Assembly (NCBI GenBank): GCA_029432775.1
Contig: JAROAZ010000014.1
Coordinates: forward strand, 62,001-126,000
DNA from: Pontiellaceae bacterium B12227
GTDB taxonomy: Bacteria; Verrucomicrobiota; Kiritimatiellia; Kiritimatiellales; Pontiellaceae
DNA length: 64,000 nucleotides
Direction of reading: 5' to 3'
Position 1 is the stretch's first letter. The number at the start of each line of letters is the position of its first letter. The notes below the pieces were generated by a model. That model was not told the origin of the DNA. It ran no database searches and saw only the letters and a program-made list of their open reading frames with translations. The position numbers were made by a program, and so were the translations under genes. Of this stretch, positions 1 to 8,866 are shown piece after piece.

Positions 1-1
1 A

Positions 2-94
2 TATCCAAGGATTGGAAACGTGGTGCGGGATGATCTGCCCATACTCGCCCAGCTCAGGCCGGGCGATGATGTGCGGTTTGTTGAGGCGGGGTAG
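2..94 (+). CDS. C-terminal end of a PxpC/KipA-type biotin-dependent carboxyltransferase (partial)
   Basis: An open frame enters from the left edge and stops at TAG (92-94). It encodes 30 residues beginning YPRIGNVV and containing LAQLRPGDDVRF. This resembles the conserved tail of the 5-oxoprolinase subunit C / KipA / allophanate hydrolase subunit 2 family, where a Y-P-x-I-x-x-V strand is followed by L-A-Q-x-x-P-G-D-x-V-R-F. In that family the protein works with PxpB and PxpA to open 5-oxoproline. Only the tail is visible, so the exact subfamily is uncertain. The gene converges on the sulfatase, whose stop lies 10 bases further on. A one-mismatch copy of the dispersed palindrome (3-17) encodes the PRIGN residues. 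Confidence 0.65.
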   Translation, partial: YPRIGNVVRDDLPILAQLRPGDDVRFVEAG

Positions 95-104
95 GGGTTT
101 TAAC

Positions 105-1463
105 CTACCGGTTCCGCCTTTGGCGCTGCGGCGCTGCGGCTGGATCGTACTCCTTATTTTCTTCCGGCAGCTGGGCGCCGGTTTCTTCGAGCCGTTGCTC
201 CAGCTGTGCGACCATCTTTTTGAAGCGGCCGGCTTCTTCTGTTGAAAGATCCTTCGATTCGCCGATGCCGGTTTTCAGGTTGAAGAGCTGATCGGTGCCG
301 GTGTCCCAGTTGCGAAGCAGTTTCCAGTCGTTGGAAATGAGGGCAGACTGCGGGACCTGCGGGCCCTGTCCGTAGTGGGGATAGTGGAAGAGGAGATCGT
401 TGCGGCGTTTGAAGTCGCTTTCTTTACCGGTCAGCAGGGGGGCAAGATTTTCACCTTCGCCCGGTTTAATCTCTGTTCCGGCCCATGCAGCAAAGGTCGG
501 GAGCAGGTCGGTTCCGGAAACCGCTTCGGTGCAGTAGCCGGTTTTGATGCCGGGGCCGGAGACGATGAAGGGAATGCGGATGCCGCCTTCAAAGAGCGTG
601 CCTTTGCCGGCCTGAAGCGGAAGGTTGTTCGGCTTGCGGCGGTTGCCCTGTGCGCCGTTGTCGGACATGTAGACCACATAGGTGTTCCCGGCAATGTCCA
701 GTTTTTCCAGGGCCTGGAAAATTTCATTCAGGCTTTCGTCGAGGTCCCAGGTCATTCCGGCATAGTCCGTTTCAACATGGATGCCGCCCGAGGGGAGCTT
801 CTTGAATTTTTCCAGGCTTTCGGGGCGCGTCTGGATGGGGGTGTGGACAGCATAGTGCGAGAGCTGGAGATAGAACGGTTTTCCGGCCTTTACGCTTTTC
901 TCCATGAACGCAATGCCGCGCTCGGTCAGGCTGAAGATTTCTTTCGGATCTTCGTCGGTTCCATTGTCGCGGTTTTCTGTTGAGCCGTCATGAAGATCAA
1001 AGCCATGATTGCCGGCGTGGTCGTCGCGGCCGATGTGCCATTTGCCGAGCAGGGCCGTGGCATAACCCTCGGCTTTCAGCAGTGTTCCAATGGTTGGAAG
1101 TTCGTCCGAGAGGCGGGTGGATGAACGGGGGGTGATTACCTGCCGAGAGCTGTCGGGCCGCCCGCCGCCGGGCGTCGTGATGTGTGTTTCCGCAGGGGTT
1201 TTCCCGGACAGTACCGCGGCGCGGCTGGGGGTGCACATCGGTCCCGGCGAATAGGCCTGTGAAAAGACCATGCCGTTGGCGGCCAGTTTTTCGAGGTTGG
1301 GCGTTTGGTGAAAGTCGCTTTTGGTTTCGGGATCGCCCTTGATCATTTCCACCGATGAGCCGGTCCACCCCATGTCGTCGGCGTAGATGAATACGATGTT
1401 GGGTTTGTCGGCGAATACGCATGACGCTGCCAGCAGGAGAGGGAGGGTCAGTTTATTAATCAT
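105..1463 (-). CDS. Secreted S1-family sulfatase (arylsulfatase type)
   Basis: A 452-residue sulfatase that should hydrolyse sulfate esters, probably on polysaccharides, in the periplasm or outside the cell. It has a signal peptide (MINKLTLPLLLAASCVFA), then NIVFIYADDMGW with the first metal-binding Asp pair, and the Cys-type activation motif C-T-P-S-R near residue 77, whose Cys is normally converted to formylglycine. GKWHIG and the later DNGAQG element complete the alkaline-phosphatase-like core. The ATG at 1463 is chosen because it starts the signal peptide and lies 16 bases after the stop of the upstream propeller gene. An in-frame ATG at 1550 would overlap that gene. The gene is last in a minus-strand series. 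Palindrome copies lie at 322 (SNDWK), 705 (FQALE) and 1085 (LPTIGT). Confidence 0.93.
   Translation of the reverse strand: MINKLTLPLLLAASCVFADKPNIVFIYADDMGWTGSSVEMIKGDPETKSDFHQTPNLEKLAANGMVFSQAYSPGPMCTPSRAAVLSGKTPAETHITTPGGGRPDSSRQVITPRSSTRLSDELPTIGTLLKAEGYATALLGKWHIGRDDHAGNHGFDLHDGSTENRDNGTDEDPKEIFSLTERGIAFMEKSVKAGKPFYLQLSHYAVHTPIQTRPESLEKFKKLPSGGIHVETDYAGMTWDLDESLNEIFQALEKLDIAGNTYVVYMSDNGAQGNRRKPNNLPLQAGKGTLFEGGIRIPFIVSGPGIKTGYCTEAVSGTDLLPTFAAWAGTEIKPGEGENLAPLLTGKESDFKRRNDLLFHYPHYGQGPQVPQSALISNDWKLLRNWDTGTDQLFNLKTGIGESKDLSTEEAGRFKKMVAQLEQRLEETGAQLPEENKEYDPAAAPQRQRRNR
322..336. repeat. Dispersed palindrome, one mismatch
   Basis: TTCCAGTCGTTGGAA inside the sulfatase gene, encoding the SNDWK residues on the minus strand. 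The same 15-mer recurs between genes at 18382. Confidence 0.75.
1085..1099. repeat. Dispersed palindrome, perfect copy
   Basis: TTCCAATGGTTGGAA inside the sulfatase gene; on the coding (minus) strand it supplies the LPTIG residues. Confidence 0.85.
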
Positions 1464-1479
1464 GATTAGATCCGGTTGG

Positions 1480-2778
1480 TTAGTTGTTCGATATGCAATA
1501 GAGAGATTCGTTGGAGCGGAAAAACAGTTTCCCGCCGCTGATGGCTGCACTGGCGTTAAAGTCGCTTTGGTCGCCGCTGAACTGATTGTGTGCGAGCAGT
1601 TTAAATTCGGGGTTGGCAGCGATCACAAAGATGCCGTCTTTGCGACTTGGAACATACAGTTTTCCGTCTGCATAGGTGGCCGAAGCATACACCGGATTTC
1701 CGCCCCCGCTGACATCCAGCTTTTCTTTGTAGACGAGCTCACCGCTATTCGCCTTCTGACAATAGGCCACCCCTTTGTGGTCTACCCAGTAGAGGTATTC
1801 ATCGTGTTTGACCACGGAGGGAACATAGGAGGAGTCTCGGCTGGTCCAGAGGATGTGCGAGGCTGTGACATCGCCTTCGCCACCGGTACGGATGGCAACG
1901 GTCGTGATGCGGGGGTAGCCGCCCTGAACATAGACGATGTCATCAATGGCCAGCAGGCTGGGGGAGATGTTGCCCTTCTGTTCGGTTTGTACCCACCAGA
2001 TTCGTTCGCCGGTTGCGGGGTTCAGTCCCCATACTTCGTTCGGCACGGCAATAACCAGTTCCTTCGTGCCGTCGGCAAGCGTCGTGAGCGCAGGTGTTCC
2101 ATAGGTGAGTTCGGTTTTTCCGGATTCGTATTTCCAGACTTCCTTGCCGGTTTGTTTGTTGAGTGCGTAGATGGTTCGGCTCTCTTCGGAAGCGTTAACA
2201 ATCAGGAGATCATCGCAAAGGATCGGGCTGGCGGCAGAACCCCATTTCCGGTTGGCCGATGATGTGCCGAGGTTCTTACGCCAGACTTCGGTGCCTTGCA
2301 TATCGTAGGCAACAGCGCCGGTCTTGCCGCAGAAAACATATACATGCTCACCATCGGAAACCGGTGTATGGCTGGCATAGCCATGTTCCCGGAGCCAGCC
2401 GCGCCAGGAATCTTCAGCTGTGGTGGCGGGGATTTCCTTTTTCCACCGAATTTCCCCCGTATCTGGATGCATGCAGAGCAGGTGGCGCTTGAGGTCGTTC
2501 GGGCTTCCGGATTCATCGGCACCGCCGTAACCGCTGTAGCAGGTGACGAACAGGCGATCTCCAACCACGATCGGGCTGGACGATCCCTCTCCGGGAAGTG
2601 CCTGCTTCCACTGCAGGTTTTGCGATTTGCTCCATTCGGTCGGAAGTCCGGTTTCGCTGCTGACGCCTGTTCCATCCGGTCCCCGAAAGCGCGGCCAGTC
2701 TTCTGCAGAACTATTCGCGGTAGTTAATATGACGCCAAGAAGCGTGAGTGAACATAGAGCTGCGGATTTATTATTCAT
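1480..2778 (-). CDS. Secreted PQQ-binding-like beta-propeller protein
   Basis: About 432 residues. A signal peptide (MNNKSAALCSLTLLGVILTTANSSA) is followed by DWPRFRGPDGTGV, the usual opening of the outer-membrane-assembly (BamB)-like PQQ propellers common in Planctomycetes and Verrucomicrobia. Repeated blade motifs follow (PDTGEIRWKK, NKQTGKEVWKYESGK, NPATGERIWWV). No enzymatic residues can be picked out, so a role as a scaffold or binding protein is only inferred. The ATG at 2778 is preferred to 2814 because it begins a canonical signal peptide. The gene sits between the DUF1566 protein and the sulfatase on the same strand and may be co-transcribed with them. Confidence 0.88.
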   Translation of the reverse strand: MNNKSAALCSLTLLGVILTTANSSAEDWPRFRGPDGTGVSSETGLPTEWSKSQNLQWKQALPGEGSSSPIVVGDRLFVTCYSGYGGADESGSPNDLKRHLLCMHPDTGEIRWKKEIPATTAEDSWRGWLREHGYASHTPVSDGEHVYVFCGKTGAVAYDMQGTEVWRKNLGTSSANRKWGSAASPILCDDLLIVNASEESRTIYALNKQTGKEVWKYESGKTELTYGTPALTTLADGTKELVIAVPNEVWGLNPATGERIWWVQTEQKGNISPSLLAIDDIVYVQGGYPRITTVAIRTGGEGDVTASHILWTSRDSSYVPSVVKHDEYLYWVDHKGVAYCQKANSGELVYKEKLDVSGGGNPVYASATYADGKLYVPSRKDGIFVIAANPEFKLLAHNQFSGDQSDFNASAAISGGKLFFRSNESLYCISNN

Positions 2779-2797
2779 GTTTGATTCACCATCTTTT

Positions 2798-2869
2798 GGC
2801 CACGATAAACACAAAAATACACGAAGATCAGGTTGATTGGCTTTTGTGGAATTTTGTGTTCTTTGTGGC
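2798..2869. repeat. Intergenic quasi-palindrome built from CACAAAG-like words
   Basis: Arms 2798-2826 and 2841-2869 match each other in inverted orientation at about 22 of 28 positions and are made of drifting words such as CACGATAAA, CACAAAAA, CACGAAG. They fill the gap between two minus-strand genes. There is no clear T-tract, so this is not a simple intrinsic terminator. Confidence 0.6.
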
Positions 2870-2877
2870 TATCCATT

Positions 2878-5517
2878 TTATTTGTTGCGGTTTTGGCCCG
2901 GGCGTCCGGTCGGTGCTTCGTCTTCGGAGATGTAGCCATCGTTGTTTTTGTCGAATCGATCGAATCGGTCGGCCGGTCCGCGGAATTCATCTTTGGAAAC
3001 CTTTCCGTCTCTATTCTGATCGGACCGCTCCATGAAGGAACCGCCTTGTTTTCCCTGGCGTTGGCCTAGCTGTCCTTGTTTGCCGCGTTCGGCCTGGCCG
3101 CCGCGACTGTTTCCGGGGAAGTGGGTTCGTCCGGATACCATTCCGGCTGTTTCATCTTTTTCGAGCCATACGGTGAATTCCTGTTCAACCGCTTCGCACC
3201 AGCCCTTTTCCTTGTTGCAGGCAAAATATTGAAGCTGAACCTTAATCGGTTTTCCCGCTTTCCAGTTTTTAACGTCCACGAGAAACTCACGCGGTTCGGT
3301 ATCGGATTCCACGCTGAGTTTCGGTGCTGCGGCCATGGCGGGCGTCACTTTTACCCCACTGGCAATGATGCGATATCTCGGCGGTGTCGCCAGGTTGTTC
3401 CAGGCCGCGCCGAGTACCGGATCCTGCCGAAAGCCGAGGTAGAGCTGTCCGGTCCCGGTTCGCATCAGTTCCTGATCGGCTTCTGGCCGCAATTTGGCAT
3501 AGCGATTGGCTTCGCCGTAAGCGCGGGACTGAATCTCTTTTCTGTTCGCTTCTTCGCCCCCCGCCGCGACCCGCAGCGGAACGGCCACGCCGTCGAGGCG
3601 TTTGGGCTCGATCAACATATTGGCTGTCGACGTTTTGTGGCGCCCGAACTTAGGCAGGTTCAGGTCGGCGGTTGTTGTGATTTTGTCGGAAGGCCCAACC
3701 AGGTTTGCCAGCGACTCCCGCAGACTGGAACCTCGTCCCCAGGAATCTCGGTGAACAATCTTGCCGTCGCGATCGAACACGAACTGTGAATTCGGCGTCA
3801 TTGCAAAATATTGCTTCATCTCATTTTCCATCGTGTCCGTCAGCCACGGGATGGTAGTCTGCAACAGCTCTTTTGCGTGCTCAACCTGAGCAAACCGTTC
3901 CTGAATGGATGTCGGTTGCACGAAGCCCCAGTTTTCCGGGTGGGTGAGCGATTGATACAGGAAGTAAAACTGCACGCCCTTGTCGCGGTAGTCAGCTGCC
4001 ACTGCTTCGATCTCCGGATATGAATTCCGGTATTCGGGACACGTGAGACATCCGCCCACAACCACTGTGTAGTCTGCATCGAAAATGCTGTTGGCTGCGA
4101 CCAGCTTACGGTTGGTATCGTATAGTTTCAGAGAATCCGGCAACGCCGAGCCGATGGGGAACTTCTCTTTGAACTCCGTGTCGCGCGCGCGCACTTTGTC
4201 ACGAGGCCGGCTGTTCTGGCTGCTGCGAGCTGTCTGTGTGCCACCGCCGCGTTGTCCGGTGGTCATGCTCTGGCGCTGGCCCCGGGCCTGACTCGGCTGC
4301 TGGTCCGGTTTGCCGCGTTTCTGTCGAGTTGGTTCTTTGGCGACGGGGGCATCGACTGCTGTAACGTCTCCGCCACGCACGAGGCGAACCATATTTTCGA
4401 TGCGGATGACATCGCCCTGCGGACCGCGGCCGTGCGGGAAGCGGGAGGCATCGCCCACTTTGGGGTCGGAGCGCTGGGAGCCGGCTCCATGCACATCCAG
4501 TAGAGTGTATTCACCGGTGCGGCGATCCTGCATGAAACCCAGCGAGCGGCCGAAGGCGAAATAGACGGCGGTGTCGGTGCTTCTGGAACCAATGTGTGTG
4601 CTGCTGCTCCAGTAGTGAGCATAATCTTTTTTTCCGCCTTCGTTGGTGATTTCCGAACATTGGAACACCGGGTCGATGGCGGCGGAGTCGGTGGTGTCGG
4701 GCGAGCGGGTGTAGTCAATAATGCTCTGGAGCTCCTTGGCATTGGGCAGGCGCCAGTCGGAGTGGCCGGCGAATTCCATCCCTTCCGCATATTCCAGTGC
4801 ACTCGGCCAGTCGAGGCCTTTCCCGCTGTCGGCTTTCATCCAGGTCAGGCCGGTGGCTTCGTCGGTGATGGTGCCGTCGCCGTTGTTTTTAAATTTGTTA
4901 ACTCCATAGTCCGAAGCGCCGCGGACATAGAGCACATAGAAGGTTTTCTTCCCGCGGCCCCGCGGATCTTCGATGCCGTAGCCTTTGATCCGGCCGTCGG
5001 CAAAGTTGACGCCGAACATCGTTTCAGCTCCGCGCATGGTGGTGCTGACATATTTGGTGGAGGTGGCAAACTGGGAGTCGATGATGCGATCGCCGTCTTC
5101 CTCTTTCCCATAGGTGAACTTGAATATCGAATCGTCGATGAAAGGCTTGAGTCCGGTGGTGTCGGTTCTCATCGGGTCGGGATCGGTTCCATTGAGCTGG
5201 ATCAGAGAATAGAGTTCCTTGATCGTCGGCAGGCGCCAGTCGGAGTGTCCACCGGTTTTGCATTTGGATGCATTTTTGACCGCGTCGTCGAACGTCATTT
5301 TTCTGCCCGGATCCTGCGTCCACATCAGGCCGGTCACCTGATCGGTAACCGTTCCGTCGCCGTTATCCTTATACGATGGGGCATTGGCGGAATAGTGGGC
5401 ATCCTGACCTTTGTCGTTGCCGTATGCAAAGGTCTGTCCGGTATCAACAACAGGATAGGGGACGGCGAGTGCACCGCTTGAGAGGGCGGCTGAGATAAGC
5501 ATGATAGTTGTTTTCAC
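2878..5517 (-). CDS. Secreted multidomain protein: two DUF1566 domains, thioredoxin-like domain, EF-hands
   Basis: About 879 residues. A GTG start at 5517 is preferred because AAGGAG (minus strand, within 5524-5529) sits 6 bases upstream and a signal peptide (KTTIMLISAALSSGALA) follows at once. Two tandem DUF1566/Lcl-type domains occupy roughly residues 40-200 and 200-380, each with a D-x-x-T-G-L-x-W and a SDWRLP-x-x-K-E-L motif. A Q/R-rich linker leads to a thioredoxin-like domain (about 450-610) with a CLTC pair and a WGRG segment. The last 60 residues carry two EF-hand loops (DQNRDGKVSKDEF, DKNNDGYISEDEA). DUF1566 is a lectin-like surface module, so a calcium-stabilised surface protein with a redox domain is inferred. 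The exact role is unknown. Confidence 0.85.
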   Translation of the reverse strand: MKTTIMLISAALSSGALAVPYPVVDTGQTFAYGNDKGQDAHYSANAPSYKDNGDGTVTDQVTGLMWTQDPGRKMTFDDAVKNASKCKTGGHSDWRLPTIKELYSLIQLNGTDPDPMRTDTTGLKPFIDDSIFKFTYGKEEDGDRIIDSQFATSTKYVSTTMRGAETMFGVNFADGRIKGYGIEDPRGRGKKTFYVLYVRGASDYGVNKFKNNGDGTITDEATGLTWMKADSGKGLDWPSALEYAEGMEFAGHSDWRLPNAKELQSIIDYTRSPDTTDSAAIDPVFQCSEITNEGGKKDYAHYWSSSTHIGSRSTDTAVYFAFGRSLGFMQDRRTGEYTLLDVHGAGSQRSDPKVGDASRFPHGRGPQGDVIRIENMVRLVRGGDVTAVDAPVAKEPTRQKRGKPDQQPSQARGQRQSMTTGQRGGGTQTARSSQNSRPRDKVRARDTEFKEKFPIGSALPDSLKLYDTNRKLVAANSIFDADYTVVVGGCLTCPEYRNSYPEIEAVAADYRDKGVQFYFLYQSLTHPENWGFVQPTSIQERFAQVEHAKELLQTTIPWLTDTMENEMKQYFAMTPNSQFVFDRDGKIVHRDSWGRGSSLRESLANLVGPSDKITTTADLNLPKFGRHKTSTANMLIEPKRLDGVAVPLRVAAGGEEANRKEIQSRAYGEANRYAKLRPEADQELMRTGTGQLYLGFRQDPVLGAAWNNLATPPRYRIIASGVKVTPAMAAAPKLSVESDTEPREFLVDVKNWKAGKPIKVQLQYFACNKEKGWCEAVEQEFTVWLEKDETAGMVSGRTHFPGNSRGGQAERGKQGQLGQRQGKQGGSFMERSDQNRDGKVSKDEFRGPADRFDRFDKNNDGYISEDEAPTGRPGQNRNK

Positions 5518-5595
5518 GAGTGACTCCTTTTCGATTCGTTGCACATTAAACAAATAAGGTGGGAATTAATTGCCTATGAGATTATTACAGTGTTG

Positions 5596-6084
5596 TCATT
5601 TTGCGGGTGTGATGGCGGCGGTTGCTTTATCTTTGTTTTCCAGCTCAGCTTCCCCGGTTGTCGGCAGGGTGCCGCCGAGGGTGGTTACAATGGTTTCCAA
5701 TGATTGGAAAAGTCCGGCGCGTCCGTCCTGCGGAAGGTGTTTCTGCAGACGGGCTTCAATACGGTCCCAGGCCGCCTGAATTTCGCTGCAGGCGGTTGTG
5801 CCGGCGGGGGTCAGGGAGACCACCTGGGCCCGGTTTGTTTTGGGGTCGGTTTTCCGCTTAATCAGTTTTTTCTGCTCCAGCGGTTTGAGCATGTTGGTGA
5901 TGGTGGAGGGCTTGACGTCCATCTGTCGTGCCAGAGCAGCCTGGGTGATTCCGGATGTTCGCTGGATATTTATAAGGATGCGCCCCTGCCCGTGGTGCAG
6001 ACCACTGGAAGCCAGCTCTTCTTCGATGGCCCGTTCCAGCAGGCGACCGTTATGCATTAAAATGTGCAGTAGCGTTTTCTTCAT
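5596..6084 (-). CDS. MarR-family transcriptional regulator
   Basis: 162 residues with the MarR winged helix at about residues 30-95 (GQGRILINIQRTSGITQAALARQ, then KPSTITNMLKPLEQKKLIKR and the wing segment DPKTNRAQVVSLTPAG). The family binds palindromic operators as a dimer and is usually released by small aromatic ligands or oxidants. An SD-like GGAG precedes the ATG at 6084. It is the first gene of the minus-strand series and lies 78 bases before the DUF1566 gene, so it may regulate that series and itself. The tail after residue 140 is lysine- and alanine-rich and unstructured. A perfect dispersed palindrome near the 3-prime end encodes FQSLE. Confidence 0.9.
   Translation of the reverse strand: MKKTLLHILMHNGRLLERAIEEELASSGLHHGQGRILINIQRTSGITQAALARQMDVKPSTITNMLKPLEQKKLIKRKTDPKTNRAQVVSLTPAGTTACSEIQAAWDRIEARLQKHLPQDGRAGLFQSLETIVTTLGGTLPTTGEAELENKDKATAAITPAK
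5695..5709. repeat. Dispersed palindrome, perfect copy
   Basis: TTCCAATGATTGGAA in the marR gene, read as FQSLE on the minus strand. Confidence 0.85.
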
Positions 6085-6516
6085 ATGTGCGCTCCGTTAT
6101 TAGCAACATAATACCAACGGGGGGGCCGGTTGAAAAATTGTGCCGAAATTTTTCTTTTTTAAACGGGGTGATTTTGTCTGGCCGTATTGAATCCTTCGAG
6201 TTTCATTCTGTTTACAACGGTTTTGTTCCATTCTGTGGATCAGTTGTCTCAAGGTAAATCCAGATGCACGATCGTCAATTTGGATTTACCTTTATTGGGG
6301 GCGGGAACCGAGGTGTCCGGGATCGCTAAGCTTCGGGGAGGAGCCGGGTTCTATAAGTCAGCGGCTGAGATTCATCTGTGCTAATTGTTCTGCATAAATT
6401 CACTTGGCTAAGGCTTGTTTAGCGAAATTGTAAATTTATATGCAATAATCGGACGGAGTTGTTAGTTGGCTAAGAACGTGCCGGTTCGGGCGATGAATAA
6501 TGAAGGATGCTGGAAT
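6085..6516. other. 432-base intergenic region between divergent marR and the sulfatase/beta-helix gene
   Basis: No convincing gene is present. It must hold promoters for both directions. The stretch is AT-rich next to marR (a TTTTTCTTTTTTAAA run near 6150-6163) and again near 6420-6455. The only strong structure is the inverted repeat at 6251-6292. A short frame at 6187-6384 lacks an SD sequence and family resemblance. Confidence 0.6.
6251..6292. repeat. 12-bp perfect inverted repeat (stem-loop) upstream of sulfatase/beta-helix gene
   Basis: AAGGTAAATCCA at 6251-6262 is the exact reverse complement of 6281-6292. In RNA the stem extends by three further pairs (one G-U), leaving a 12-base loop that includes CGATCG. 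No T-tract of terminator length follows. It could be a 5-prime UTR structure for the plus-strand gene or a regulator site. Confidence 0.7.
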
Positions 6517-8856
6517 ATGAAAAAACAAAACGTACGTTGGCTGGTGGCAGCGGCAATAAGTTTTCTGACGATGGCCGGCTCAGCGGCCCAACGAAATATC
6601 TTAGTGATTATTGCGGATGACATCGGGCTGGACAGCCTGTCGCATTGGAACAGTGATGCGAGTGCCAGCTTCCCGCCGGTTCCAACCCTTGGAACATTGG
6701 CTGAGCGGGGGATTACATTTTCGCAGGCGTATGCAAACCCGACGTGCTCGCCAACCCGGGCCTCGATATTAACGGGCCGCAACGGCTGGCGCACCGGGGT
6801 GCTGAGTCCGCAGTCGGCGGATCTTCCCGATAGTGAAATAACCCTGCCCGAACTCTTTGCCGCGCAGCAGCTGGACTATCAGTTGGCCAGTTTCGGAAAG
6901 TGGCATCTCGGTGGCGGCGATACCGGCCCGAACGACATCGGCGGCTGGCCGCATTTTTCAGGATCGCTGGGTGGATCGCTGGGGTCGGTATCGCAGCCGC
7001 GCACCTATTATAACTGGACCAAGGTGGTGAATGGCGTGTCCACCTCCCTGACGGATGCGTATGCCACCAGCGAAAATGTGACCGATGCGGTGAACTGGAT
7101 CGATGATCAGGGAACAAATAACTGGTTTGCCTGGATCGGATTCAACGCCGCGCATACGCCGTTTCATAAGCCGCCGACGGATCTGCATACCTATTCCCTG
7201 CCGATCGGGGCGCCGACCAATAATCCCCGCCCGCACTTCGAGGCGATGATTGAATCCATGGATACGGAGATGGGACGGCTGTTGGCGGGCCTCGACACCA
7301 ACGATACGACCATTATTTTTCTGGGCGACAACGGAACGGACTCCACTGTTATACAACCGCCCTACGATATAACGGGGCGCGCCAAGGGCACACTCTATGA
7401 GGGCGGAACGCATGTGCCGATGATTGTAGCCGGCCCGGATGTGGTAGCCGGCGGGCGTACCAGTGATTCGGTGGTGCACTGCGCCGATCTGTTTGCCACG
7501 ATCCTCGAGCTGGCTGGTGGAAGCCTGCCGGCGAGTGGCGGCGAGGATTCGCGCTCGCTGGTTCCAATCTTTGGAAATCAGACGTTTGCACCTTCCAATG
7601 ATTGGATCCTGGTGGAGTCGGATTCCCTGCTGGGCAATACCACGACGGGTCGCGCTATTCGCAATGATCAATACAAGCTGATCCGGATCGAAGGCCGCGC
7701 GGATAAATTTTACGACATGAGCGTTGATGAGCTTGAAAGTACCAATCTGCTGAACGGATCGCTGACGGCGGCGGAACAGGCGGTTTATGATACCTTTTCC
7801 GCGCAGCTCGACAGCTGGGTAACGACGGATGTATTGGTCTATGTGGATGCGGATAATGTCGCCGGTCCGTGGGACGGGGCGTCGTGGGCATCGGCCTACA
7901 CCACGGTGCAGGCCGGAATTGATGCGGCATCTTCGGCGGGCGGCGGAGCTGTCTGGGTGGCAGAGGGAACCTATCTGCCTACTACTGGTTCGGATCGCAC
8001 CGCCAGTTTTTCGATGGCGGGGAATGTGGATCTCTATGGCGGGTTTGCCGGCATGGAATCCGAGCTGGTTCAGCGCGATCCGTCGGCGTATGCCAGCATT
8101 CTAAGCGGCGACATCGGTGTGTCAGGTGTGGATGCTGATAACAGCTATCATGTGATAGTCGGCGCGAGCGACGCCACGCTGGATGGCTTTACCATTCGGG
8201 ACGGGCAGGCAGATGGCGCCCGGCAAAACCAACACGGCGGAGGCCTCTATTGTGTGGATGAAATATCGCCGACCGTTGTTCAGTGCACGTTTACAGCAAA
8301 CGTTGCCGGCGAAGGGGCCGGGGTTTATGCCTATAACGCGTCGTCATCCGATTTTACGGACTGTGCATTTGTCGGCAACACCGCCAACCGGGGTGGGGCG
8401 CTGCTGCTGCGCAACGGGTGCAGCGGATCCTTTTCCAACTGCACCTTCTCGGAAAATGCGGCCGCCTGGGCGGGCGGCGCGATCTATGCGGACTACGGCT
8501 CTTCGCCGACGTTTTCTGATTGTGTGTTCTCCAACAATTCAACCGCAGGAAAGGGCGGGGCCTTCTTCACCGACGACCTCGCTTCGCAGGTCGGTATATC
8601 CTCGCCGGTGTTTGTGGATTGTTCTTTCAATGGGAACAGCGCGACCTATCGCGGCGGAGGTATTTATAACTTTGACGGCAGTGAAACGTCGGTGACCGAT
8701 TCTACCTTTACGGGGAACTCGGCCGGCATCGGTGGCGGAGCCATTGCGAACGATCTTAATTCAGAGCTGACGCTGAGCGGGGTGACCTATTCGGGGAACC
8801 ATTCGACGAGCGGCGCGGCCGATGTGGATTCAGATAGTACTTCCGTGGTGCAATAA
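6517..8856 (+). CDS. Secreted sulfatase fused to a C-terminal right-handed beta-helix domain
   Basis: About 779 residues. A signal peptide (MKKQNVRWLVAAAISFLTMAGSAA) leads to NILVIIADDIGLD, the activation motif C-S-P-T-R near residue 76, GKWHLGG, and FLGDNGTDS, so an S1 sulfatase occupies about residues 24-435. From about 440 the chain becomes a parallel beta-helix of the polymorphic/DUF1565 kind, opening VYVDADN and running through many short turns ending in GN-x-A and GGA/GGG-x-Y. The start at 6517 is chosen for the signal peptide; ATGs at 6466 and 6493 are also in frame. The helix closely resembles the N-terminal helix of the next gene, 10 bases downstream, so it probably arose by tandem duplication and fusion. 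The helix may anchor the enzyme to polysaccharide; this is inferred. Confidence 0.9.
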   Translation: MKKQNVRWLVAAAISFLTMAGSAAQRNILVIIADDIGLDSLSHWNSDASASFPPVPTLGTLAERGITFSQAYANPTCSPTRASILTGRNGWRTGVLSPQSADLPDSEITLPELFAAQQLDYQLASFGKWHLGGGDTGPNDIGGWPHFSGSLGGSLGSVSQPRTYYNWTKVVNGVSTSLTDAYATSENVTDAVNWIDDQGTNNWFAWIGFNAAHTPFHKPPTDLHTYSLPIGAPTNNPRPHFEAMIESMDTEMGRLLAGLDTNDTTIIFLGDNGTDSTVIQPPYDITGRAKGTLYEGGTHVPMIVAGPDVVAGGRTSDSVVHCADLFATILELAGGSLPASGGEDSRSLVPIFGNQTFAPSNDWILVESDSLLGNTTTGRAIRNDQYKLIRIEGRADKFYDMSVDELESTNLLNGSLTAAEQAVYDTFSAQLDSWVTTDVLVYVDADNVAGPWDGASWASAYTTVQAGIDAASSAGGGAVWVAEGTYLPTTGSDRTASFSMAGNVDLYGGFAGMESELVQRDPSAYASILSGDIGVSGVDADNSYHVIVGASDATLDGFTIRDGQADGARQNQHGGGLYCVDEISPTVVQCTFTANVAGEGAGVYAYNASSSDFTDCAFVGNTANRGGALLLRNGCSGSFSNCTFSENAAAWAGGAIYADYGSSPTFSDCVFSNNSTAGKGGAFFTDDLASQVGISSPVFVDCSFNGNSATYRGGGIYNFDGSETSVTDSTFTGNSAGIGGGAIANDLNSELTLSGVTYSGNHSTSGAADVDSDSTSVVQ
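6680..6694. repeat. Dispersed palindrome, perfect copy
   Basis: TTCCAACCCTTGGAA in the sulfatase domain, read as VPTLGT. Confidence 0.85.
7562..7576. repeat. Dispersed palindrome, perfect copy
   Basis: TTCCAATCTTTGGAA in the sulfatase domain, read as VPIFGN. A one-mismatch copy follows only 16 bases later at 7593-7607 in a different frame (SNDW). Confidence 0.85.
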
Positions 8857-8866
8857 GGAGATGTCG

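Noticed and set aside
375..983. Long plus-strand frame opposite the first sulfatase, and many similar long antisense frames elsewhere
   Set aside because: They lie wholly within recognised genes on the other strand, have no SD and no family resemblance; they follow from the GC-rich codon pattern.
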